Below, piece after piece: positions 1 to 6,083 of a stretch of 8,508 nt of DNA (positions are counted from its first letter, which is position 1; every line of letters starts with the position of its first letter). A program made the position numbers and the translations under genes. Source of the stretch: Lachnoclostridium sp. UBA7097 (GTDB lineage Bacteria; Bacillota; Clostridia; Lachnospirales; Lachnospiraceae); the NCBI GenBank assembly GCA_002499945.1, contig DKYP01000107.1, forward strand, positions 1-8,508. Direction: 5' to 3'. The notes beneath the pieces are model-generated. The model had not been told where the DNA came from, did not search any database, and saw only the letters and a list, made by a program, of their open reading frames with translations.

Positions 1-28
1 TTTGTATATGTTTTTAGTAGCAGATGTT

Positions 29-571
29 ATGCCAGAATATAAACAGTTACAGGAAGATGAAATATGTATAGAATTATTTAAAGATTTTATCCGCCACCAG
101 GTAGTTACAAAGTGCTGGCGCAGGGAAAATAATATGTGGATAATTAAAGATGACCCTTTTGTTGATGACTGGACAAAAAAAGATTATGGAATATTAGTAC
201 AATGTTTAAAAAACACAGTTGCAACAGGTGGTTTTGTATATGCCGCTTTTTATAATGGATGTCTTAAAGGTTTTGTTTCAGTGGAGCCTGGTCTGTCTGG
301 CGGGGAACAGAAATATCTTGATTTATCAAGTATCCATGTATCAGAAGATATGCGGGAAAAAGGGATTGGCAAAAAACTTTTTCTTGCAGCAAAAGAATGG
401 GCAAAGGAAAACGGAGCCAGGAAACTATATATTTCTTCCCATTCTGCTGTTGAAAGCCAGGCATTTTATAAAGCTATGGGCTGTACAGAAGCAGAGGTGT
501 ATAATGCAGAGCATGTTAGAAAAGAGCCATATGACTGCCAGTTGGAATGTGTTTTAGAGAAAGAAGTATAA
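29..571 (+). CDS. GNAT-family N-acetyltransferase (start uncertain, near window edge)
   Basis: The product is a roughly 180-residue GNAT-fold acetyltransferase, expected to move an acetyl group from acetyl-CoA to an amine; the substrate cannot be read from the sequence. The acetyl-CoA loop is visible as EDMREKGIGKKLF, preceded by the beta strand LDLSSIHVS and followed by KLYISSHSAVESQAFYKAMGC, the usual motif B region. The N-terminal part (ELFKDFIRHQVVTKCWRREN, then IIKDDPFVDDW) resembles a clostridial GNAT subgroup known to me from memory. The reading frame is open to position 2 (TTG) with another ATG at 8. I prefer ATG 29 because MPEYKQLQEDE looks like the usual N terminus of that subgroup, but no good ribosome binding site precedes it, so the gene could begin further upstream or outside the window. 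It is 118 bp from the next gene and has no evident link to the cobalamin genes. Confidence 0.85.
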   Translation: MPEYKQLQEDEICIELFKDFIRHQVVTKCWRRENNMWIIKDDPFVDDWTKKDYGILVQCLKNTVATGGFVYAAFYNGCLKGFVSVEPGLSGGEQKYLDLSSIHVSEDMREKGIGKKLFLAAKEWAKENGARKLYISSHSAVESQAFYKAMGCTEAEVYNAEHVRKEPYDCQLECVLEKEV

Positions 572-689
572 CAAGATGTGCTGGTGGATTTAAAATGGTA
601 AAATTTCTATAAAGGCAACAAATGAAAAAAATAATATAAGATATATGGATATATTAAGAAAAAAACAATAAACCAGCCGGAGGGGGGAA

Positions 690-1034
690 TTGGATATGGA
701 CGCAGGAAGTATAATTGGATTTGTTATATGGTGTATTGCGGGAGTGATTTTTATTGGAATCGGGATTTCATCATTTTGTGCCAAAGAGCCCGTTGGCTTC
801 TGGGCAAATGTAAAAATGTGTGAGGTTAATGATACCAGTAATTATAACAAGGCAATGGGGAAATTGTACTGCATTTTTGGAATAGTTTTTATAATACTTG
901 GACTGCCTTTATTACTGGCAGGGCAAAATTCACCACTGGTATTTTTATCTGTAGCGGGGTGTATGGTTCTTGTTATATCAGTAATGGTAATATATGAACT
1001 GGTAATTATGAAAAAATACCGCAAAAGGCAGTAA
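690..1034 (+). CDS. small three-helix membrane protein of unknown function (DUF3784-like)
   Basis: The product has 112-114 residues and is mostly hydrophobic, with three predicted membrane segments at about residues 7-27, 58-78 and 83-107. A conserved-looking loop, FCAKEPVGFWANVK (residues 29-42), follows the first, and the protein ends in a basic tail (KKYRKRQ) that is probably cytoplasmic. The architecture and loop recall small DUF3784-type membrane proteins of clostridia, a resemblance from memory only; no function is known to me. A strong purine run, GGAGGGGGG, lies at 679-687. It serves either TTG 690 (6 nt from GGAGG) or ATG 696 (12 nt from GGAGG, 8 nt from the end of the run), so the protein begins MDMDAG or MDAG. 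It sits alone between the acetyltransferase and the regulator, with 142 bp to the next gene, and no promoter is convincing. Confidence 0.75.
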   Translation: MDMDAGSIIGFVIWCIAGVIFIGIGISSFCAKEPVGFWANVKMCEVNDTSNYNKAMGKLYCIFGIVFIILGLPLLLAGQNSPLVFLSVAGCMVLVISVMVIYELVIMKKYRKRQ

Positions 1035-1086
1035 TTATTTTGTGGCAATAATGAATGTTCCTTTTTGCTTTCTGGTTAATTTTTAT

Positions 1087-1102
1087 GAGTAAAAGTTTAC
1101 TC
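1087..1102. promoter_or_regulatory. palindromic candidate operator upstream of the XRE regulator
   Basis: The sequence GAGTAAA-AG-TTTACTC is a perfect 7-bp inverted repeat with a 2-bp spacer. A further copy of the half-site, TTTACTC, lies at 1124-1130, 28 bp from the first. XRE-type proteins bind as dimers to short palindromes of this kind, commonly next to their own gene, so autoregulation by the protein encoded from 1177 is a reasonable inference. No binding data exist here. Confidence 0.45.
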
Positions 1103-1124
1103 CTGTTCAGTTGTGTTATATATT
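1096..1124 (+). promoter_or_regulatory. candidate sigma-A promoter for the regulator-cbi operon
   Basis: A -35-like TTTACT (1096-1101) and a -10-like TATATT (1119-1124) are separated by 17 bp, and the right arm of the palindrome is the -35 element itself. An alternative is TTGTGT (1111-1116), 17 bp, then an extended -10 TG-G-TAATAT (1131-1139). Either would start transcription ahead of the ribosome binding site at 1161-1168. AT-rich DNA gives many such matches, so this is moderate at best; the coincidence with the palindrome raises it. Confidence 0.35.
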
Positions 1125-1176
1125 TTACTCTGGTAATATAAGATTAAATTACAGATTAACAGAGGGGGAATATATA

Positions 1177-2220
1177 ATGGAAATTGGAGAAGTAATCCGC
1201 AGGTACAGGAAAGAGAAAAACATGACACAGGAAGAGATGGCAAAGCGTCTTGGAGTTACTGCACCTGCGGTAAATAAGTGGGAACGTGGAAAAGGACAGC
1301 CTGATATTTCACTTTTAGCACCTATTGCGAGGCTTTTAGGTATTACATTGGAAACACTTCTGTCATATAATGAACAGTTATCAAATGAAGAAATTGCGAA
1401 TATAATTAAGGAAATTGACAATAAATTTGAAACAGAAAATTATAATGATGTATTCCAGTATGTTTCAGGTATTATAAAACAATATCCAAACTGTTACCAG
1501 TTAATATGGCAGATAGCAATAATTGCTGATGCCCGCCACCTGTTTTTTGCCGGGAAAGGAATAGAAGATAAGGAGCTTTATGAAAAGCAGATTTTAGAAT
1601 GGTACCAGCAGGTAATGGAAAGTGACAATGCCAGTATACAAAGGGAAGCTGCTGGTTCTTTATTTGGGTATTATATACGCAAAGAAGATTATAAAGAAGC
1701 AGAAAGATATTTACAGTATTTTTCAGAGGAGGGTGCTGAAAGAAAGAGGAAACAGGCAGTCCTTTACAGCAAAACAAACCATATAAAGGAAGCATATAAG
1801 GCATATGAGGAAATACTGTTTTCGGAGTACCAGATGTTAAATCTGGTAATGAACAGCCTGTATATGCTTTCAATGCAGGAGGATAATATAAGCCTGGCTG
1901 GAAAATGGATTGAGAAAAAAAGCGGGCTGGCTGCACTTTTTGATATGGGCAGATATCATACCGGATCATGTAAGCTTGAATTAGCTGTTTATAATAAAGA
2001 TGTACTGGAAACTTTAGCTATTGTAAAAATGTTGTTAGATTCAATGGGCAGCATGGTGGATTATACTAAGTCATTTATGTACAGCCATATGGAATTTAAA
2101 GATTTATCCCCGTCTTTTTATCCAAAAATCAGGGAAAGTTTATTAGAATATTTTAATGATAAGGAAACATTTGGTTATATGGAAGGAAATTCTTTATGGG
2201 AAAATCTTATAAAGGTTTAA
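1177..2220 (+). CDS. XRE-family transcriptional regulator with helical TPR-like C-terminal region
   Basis: The 347-residue product begins with a Cro/C1-type helix-turn-helix at residues 1-62: IGEVIRRYRKEKNMTQEEMA, then LGVTAPAVNKWERGKGQPDI carrying the recognition helix. The remaining 285 residues are almost wholly alpha-helical and contain repeat-like pairs (KEDYKEAERYLQYFSEEG, KTNHIKEAYKAYEEILF) typical of TPR-like sensor or dimerisation regions in clostridial XRE regulators. The frame is open upstream to ATG 1111, but ATG 1177 is the likely start because AGAGGGGG at 1161-1168 is 8 nt away and the helix-turn-helix begins there. The 3' end overlaps cbiG by 25 bp and contains the cbiG ribosome binding site, so the two are very probably co-transcribed and translationally coupled. 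I infer control of its own promoter and of the cobalamin operon. The ligand is unknown; a peptide, a corrinoid or cobalt are all possible, and control of unrelated genes cannot be excluded. Confidence 0.88.
   Translation: MEIGEVIRRYRKEKNMTQEEMAKRLGVTAPAVNKWERGKGQPDISLLAPIARLLGITLETLLSYNEQLSNEEIANIIKEIDNKFETENYNDVFQYVSGIIKQYPNCYQLIWQIAIIADARHLFFAGKGIEDKELYEKQILEWYQQVMESDNASIQREAAGSLFGYYIRKEDYKEAERYLQYFSEEGAERKRKQAVLYSKTNHIKEAYKAYEEILFSEYQMLNLVMNSLYMLSMQEDNISLAGKWIEKKSGLAALFDMGRYHTGSCKLELAVYNKDVLETLAIVKMLLDSMGSMVDYTKSFMYSHMEFKDLSPSFYPKIRESLLEYFNDKETFGYMEGNSLWENLIKV
2181..2189 (+). promoter_or_regulatory. ribosome binding site of cbiG inside the regulator gene
   Basis: GGAAGGAAA, with the core AAGGA at 2183-2187, lies 8 nt before ATG 2196 while still inside the regulator reading frame. 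No other start codon is available before the conserved CbiG N terminus (VSIISFTRYGA), so this site fixes the cbiG start and makes the gene overlap real. Confidence 0.6.
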
Positions 2221-3329
2221 AGGTTTCAATAATAAGTTTTACAAGATATGGTGCGGGACTGTCGCTCCGGCTTAAGGATATCTGCATTGTAAATAATTGT
2301 GTTGTAAATGTGTATACTGCAAAAAGTGATATTTTCTGTGATGGTATTGTAAATATAACCTGTACTTTAAAGGAATGGACTGGTATACATTTTAAAGAAG
2401 ATGATATTATAATATTTACAGGTGCATGTGGAATAGCTGTACGCAGTATTGCACCTTTTGTTGAAAGCAAATGCAGCGACCCGGCAGTTATAGTTATTGA
2501 TGATATGGGGGTTAATGTAATTTCTTTATTGTCAGGGCATCTTGGCAGGGCAAATGAATGGACAAGGATTATTGCGGCAGGGATTAATGCAAATCCTGTT
2601 ATTACTACGTCTTCTGATATACATAAAAAAATTGCAATAGATTTATTTGCAGCACAGAATAATTTATATATAGATAATATGGAAATTGCCAAAAAGATAC
2701 AGGCAGCAGTTATTGAAGGAAAAAATATTATGGTTTATTGTGATGCAGAAATAAAAGGAAATATACCAGGGAATTTTTATATTAATAAAGTTCCTGCAGG
2801 TTCTGTTTGCAATAATACAGATAATAATGGCATACATGCAAATAGCATACATGCTATTGTAATTTCACCGTTTACTAGTTTTAAGAAACAAGGTATACTT
2901 AATAGTAAAGATAATGCATTGCTTCATCTGGTACCAAAAGTAATTACTATTGGTGCTGGCTGCCGTAAGTCTAAAACCTATAATGAAGTTAATTCTTTTA
3001 TCAGGGAAGCTTTAAAATCTGCAGATATATCTGTACATGCAGTATCAGATATAGCAACTATAGATATTAAGAAAAATGAAACTGGTATTCTGCAACTGGC
3101 GGAGAAAAATAAATGGCAGCTTTCGTTTTATAGTGCAGCGCAGCTTAATACTGTAACAGATAGTACAAGCTTTTCTGGTTTTGTCCAGGAAGTAACAGGT
3201 ACTGGCAATGTATGTGAACGGGCGGCGCTTTTTCCACAGGGGGAAAAGAAACTTATATTAAAGAAACAGGCGGGCAATGGAATTACAGTTGCCGCCGCAA
3301 TTAAAAAATGGAGTGTGGATTTTGGGTAA
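2196..3329 (+). CDS. cbiG: cobalt-precorrin-5A hydrolase CbiG
   Basis: CbiG opens the delta-lactone of cobalt-precorrin-5A and releases the two-carbon unit as acetaldehyde, a hallmark of the anaerobic cobalamin pathway in the cytoplasm. The 377-residue product has the full family layout. The N-terminal domain carries FTGACGIAVRSIAPFVESK (residues 74-92) and VIDDMGVNVISLLSGHLGRAN (100-120). A middle domain spans about 140-230. The C-terminal domain carries TIGAGCRKSKTYNEV (251-265) and the end motif GTGNVCERAAL (335-345). From memory the family usually has GGAN where this has GRAN (117-120). Residues 205-220 form an Asn-rich linker with a short internal duplication (IHANSIHA). The start ATG 2196 overlaps the regulator, and the 3' end overlaps cbiH by 8 bp. 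The overlaps point to one operon. Confidence 0.95.
   Translation: MGKSYKGLKVSIISFTRYGAGLSLRLKDICIVNNCVVNVYTAKSDIFCDGIVNITCTLKEWTGIHFKEDDIIIFTGACGIAVRSIAPFVESKCSDPAVIVIDDMGVNVISLLSGHLGRANEWTRIIAAGINANPVITTSSDIHKKIAIDLFAAQNNLYIDNMEIAKKIQAAVIEGKNIMVYCDAEIKGNIPGNFYINKVPAGSVCNNTDNNGIHANSIHAIVISPFTSFKKQGILNSKDNALLHLVPKVITIGAGCRKSKTYNEVNSFIREALKSADISVHAVSDIATIDIKKNETGILQLAEKNKWQLSFYSAAQLNTVTDSTSFSGFVQEVTGTGNVCERAALFPQGEKKLILKKQAGNGITVAAAIKKWSVDFG
2830..2858. repeat. short direct and inverted repeat inside cbiG
   Basis: GCATACATGC occurs at 2830-2839 and again at 2845-2854, a 15-bp period that keeps frame and yields IHA twice in the protein linker. The second copy also forms a perfect inverted repeat, AATAGCAT-AC-ATGCTATT (2841-2858). 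The protein region is a variable linker, so a small in-frame duplication is the simplest reading. Confidence 0.5.
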
Positions 3330-4056
3330 AATATATATTACCGGGATTGGGCCGGGGGATTTGGAAAATATGACATTAAAAGCATTTGAAGTGCTTTCAT
3401 TCTGTGATACAATTATTGGGTATAAAGTTTATATAGAACTTGTCAGGCGTTATTTTAAGGATAAAGAGTTTCTTTCAACCGGGATGACAAAGGAGGCAGA
3501 AAGATGCGCATTATGTTTTAAAAAAGCGGCTGAAGGGAAAAATGTTGCACTGGTATGCAGCGGGGATGCAGGAATATATGGGATGGCGGAGTTAATGTAC
3601 CAGACAGGGCGTGCTTATCCAGATATTACACTTGAAGTTGTACCAGGTGTTACCGCTGCAAGTTCAGGTGCAGCACTGCTTGGAGCACCTTTAATACAGG
3701 ATTTTGCGGTTATAAGCTTAAGCGACCTGCTTACACCATGGGAGAAAATAGAAAAGCGTATACTTGCTGCGGCATATGCTGACCTGGTTATATGCCTTTA
3801 TAACCCTTCCAGTAAAAAAAGGGCAGGTTATCTTAAAAAAGCGTGCCAGCTTATATTAAAATATGCTTCACCAGAAACTGTATGCGGGGTTACAGAAAAT
3901 ATTGGCAGGGATGGGGAAACATGGGCGGTTTATAAATTAGAAGAACTTGCAGGAATTACTGTAAATATGTTTACAACTGTATTTATTGGAAATTCACAGA
4001 CAAAAGTTATTAATGGCATGATGGTTACACCAAGGGGATATAAAATTGGAGAATAA
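3322..4056 (+). CDS. cbiH: cobalt-precorrin-3B (C17) methyltransferase CbiH
   Basis: CbiH uses S-adenosylmethionine to methylate C17 and drives contraction of the porphyrin-derived ring into the corrin skeleton with lactone formation. The 244-residue product is a standard-length tetrapyrrole methylase: GIGPGD near the N terminus (residues 8-13), VCSGDAGIYGMA (78-89), VPGVTAASSGAALLGAPL (107-124), then FAVISLSDLLTPW (128-140) and LYNPSSKKR (159-167), which together are typical of CbiH/CobJ rather than of the other methylases in the pathway. The frame is open upstream to 3277, but TTG 3322 is chosen because it gives the expected N terminus MGKIYITGIGPGD and GGAG at 3310-3313 stands 8 nt before it; GTG 3313 is the alternative. 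It overlaps cbiG by 8 bp. I see no extra iron-sulfur domain of the kind found in long CbiH variants. Confidence 0.95.
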   Translation: MGKIYITGIGPGDLENMTLKAFEVLSFCDTIIGYKVYIELVRRYFKDKEFLSTGMTKEAERCALCFKKAAEGKNVALVCSGDAGIYGMAELMYQTGRAYPDITLEVVPGVTAASSGAALLGAPLIQDFAVISLSDLLTPWEKIEKRILAAAYADLVICLYNPSSKKRAGYLKKACQLILKYASPETVCGVTENIGRDGETWAVYKLEELAGITVNMFTTVFIGNSQTKVINGMMVTPRGYKIGE

Positions 4057-4060
4057 TATA

Positions 4061-6067
4061 TTGGATAAACCAGTCCTGGTATTTGGCGGGACAAGCGAAG
4101 GCAGGAAGCTTGCAGAAATATTTAATGCTAATAACAGAAAGTGTACAATATGTGTTGCAACAGATTATGGTGAAAAGCTTCTTCCTAAATCAGAAAATGT
4201 TAATGTTATATGCGGGCGTATGGATTGTAATGAAATCTGTATGCTTCTTGGTGAAGATAATAAATATTCTTATGTAATAGATGCAACACATCCTTATGCT
4301 TCTGTAATATCTGAAAATGCCAGGAATGCCTGTATTAAGACAAATACTGCTTATCTGCGTCTTTTGCGCAGTGAAACAGGCAGCAATATATATAATGATG
4401 GCATAAAAATATTTCCGGATGCCCTGCAGGCTGCAAAGTATCTGGATAAAACCACAGGCCGGATATTATTAACCACAGGAAGCAAGGAACTGCCTGTATT
4501 CTGTGGGGAGATAAGGGATAAAAGCCGTATTACAGCAAGGGTGCTTCCATCTGCCAAAGCAATAGAGGCATGTAATAATACAGGGCTTGAAGGAAGACAG
4601 ATAATTGCAATGCATGGGCCTTTTTCTAAAGAAATAAATACTGCAATAATAAAACAGACGGGGGCGGCTTTTATTGTTACAAAAGAAAGTGGCAATGCCG
4701 GGGGGTTCCAGGAAAAAATTGATGCTGCAAGGGAAACAGGGACAGAAGTAATTCTTATAAAAAGACCTGTGGAAGGGGAAGGTTATTCATTAGGTGAAAT
4801 CCTCGGGATAACTGGCATTACCAGTATAGAAAGCAATATTATCCAGAAAGAAATATCATTAATTGGAACAGGCATGGGAAATACAGGGACTTTATCTATT
4901 GCTGGAAAGGAAGCACTGGAGAGTGCAGGACTTGTAATTGGTTCTGGAAGGCTTCTTGAAACTGCAAAGGCTGTTATTAATGCCCAAGATAAAGAAATGT
5001 TTAATGCTTATGATGCAGATATAATATATAACTATATTAAAGAGAATCCACAATATAAAAATATTGCAATTATGCTTTCTGGTGATACTGGCTTTTACAG
5101 CGGGGCAGGCAGGCTGTATGAAAAGTTGCAGGAACTGGCAGGATATAATATAGATATTATACCAGGAATATCTTCTGTAGCGTATTTTGCCGCCAGGTTA
5201 AAAATTAACTGGCAGGATATAAAACTTTTAAGCCTTCATGGCAGGACGCAAAATGTAATTGCAGCAATTAAAAGCAATGAAAAAACATTTATACTTCTTG
5301 GAATGAAGGACAGTGTGGCAGGCCTTGCAGATATTTGTATAAAATACGGGTTTAAAGAACTTGTTTTCCATATTGGCTGTAATTTCGGATATAGCGGTGA
5401 AGAAATTATTTCTGGAAGCCCGGAGGATTTTACTGGATTTATTAATAAAGGTTTCCTTTATTGTGCAATTATAGAGAATCCTTTTGCAAAAGAAAATATT
5501 GTAACACATGGAATACCAGACAGCCAGTTTATACGCGGGAATGTCCCTATGACCAAAGAGGAGATACGGGAAATATCTGTTTCCAAACTTCATCTGGCTA
5601 GAGATTCGGTAGTTTATGATATAGGTGCTGGAACCGGTTCTGTGGCGGTGGAATGTGCAAGGATGGCATATAATGGGAAGGTTTATGCGGTTGAGAAGAA
5701 TGAAGAAGCAATAAAACTTATAGAGCGGAATAAAATCCTTCATGGAACAGATAACCTGGAAATAATAAAAGGTGAAGCACCTGGCATTTTAGATGGGCTT
5801 GAAGTGCCAACACATGTATTTATAGGCGGAAGTTCTGGAAGATTAAACCAGATTATTGATATTATATTTGGTAAAAATGGTAATGCAAGAATTGTAATTA
5901 ATGCGGTTACGCTTGAAACTATTATAGAAGTGCAAAGTATTATAAAAGAAAAAGGACTGCATGGAGATATTACATGTATAACAGTTAGTAAAGCAAAGGA
6001 AGCAGGTAATTACCATATGATGATGGGATTAAACCCTGTATGGATAATAGTGCTGGAACGTGTTTAA
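4061..6067 (+). CDS. cbiJET: trifunctional CbiJ-CbiE-CbiT fusion: precorrin-6A reductase and C5/C15 methyltransferases
   Basis: One uninterrupted 668-residue chain joins three cobalamin enzymes. Residues 1-255 are CbiJ, the NAD(P)H-dependent cobalt-precorrin-6A reductase: VLVFGGTSEGRKLAE, DATHPYA (74-80), LLTTGSKEL, GPFS (186-189) and VTKESGNAGGFQEKIDAA. Residues 265-475 are CbiE, a tetrapyrrole methylase acting at C5: LIGTGMGNTGTLS, MLSGDTGFYSG (338-348), IIPGISSVAYFAARL and LSLHGR (390-395). Residues 484-668 are CbiT, the decarboxylating C15 methyltransferase with a Rossmann SAM site: GIPDSQFIRG, YDIGAGTGSVAVE (519-531), GEAP (571-574), FIGGSSGRL (587-595). The length matches the sum of the three separate proteins, so all appear intact. 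The likely start is TTG 4061, 9 nt after GGAG 4048-4051 and 4 bp past the cbiH stop; TTG 4046 is an alternative. Fused CbiE-CbiT (CobL-like) is common, and addition of CbiJ is less so. Confidence 0.95.
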   Translation: MDKPVLVFGGTSEGRKLAEIFNANNRKCTICVATDYGEKLLPKSENVNVICGRMDCNEICMLLGEDNKYSYVIDATHPYASVISENARNACIKTNTAYLRLLRSETGSNIYNDGIKIFPDALQAAKYLDKTTGRILLTTGSKELPVFCGEIRDKSRITARVLPSAKAIEACNNTGLEGRQIIAMHGPFSKEINTAIIKQTGAAFIVTKESGNAGGFQEKIDAARETGTEVILIKRPVEGEGYSLGEILGITGITSIESNIIQKEISLIGTGMGNTGTLSIAGKEALESAGLVIGSGRLLETAKAVINAQDKEMFNAYDADIIYNYIKENPQYKNIAIMLSGDTGFYSGAGRLYEKLQELAGYNIDIIPGISSVAYFAARLKINWQDIKLLSLHGRTQNVIAAIKSNEKTFILLGMKDSVAGLADICIKYGFKELVFHIGCNFGYSGEEIISGSPEDFTGFINKGFLYCAIIENPFAKENIVTHGIPDSQFIRGNVPMTKEEIREISVSKLHLARDSVVYDIGAGTGSVAVECARMAYNGKVYAVEKNEEAIKLIERNKILHGTDNLEIIKGEAPGILDGLEVPTHVFIGGSSGRLNQIIDIIFGKNGNARIVINAVTLETIIEVQSIIKEKGLHGDITCITVSKAKEAGNYHMMMGLNPVWIIVLERV

Positions 6068-6083
6068 GGATTGAGGGGGAGTT

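Noticed and set aside
1034..1052. ATTATT...AATAAT hairpin just after the small membrane protein gene, as a terminator
   Set aside because: The stem is six A-U pairs only, with a 7-nt loop and no U-run directly after it; too weak to call.
1035..1176. Cobalamin riboswitch ahead of the regulator-cbi operon
   Set aside because: The 142-bp gap is shorter than a usual AdoCbl riboswitch plus expression platform, and no B12-box-like GCCACTG is seen.
1472..1969. 165-codon open frame on the minus strand within the regulator
   Set aside because: Composition is unlike a real protein, there is no ribosome binding site, and the plus-strand regulator explains the sequence.
5228..5743. 171-codon open frame on the minus strand within cbiJET
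   Set aside because: It lies opposite well-conserved CbiE and CbiT motifs and shows no recognisable domain; a shadow frame.
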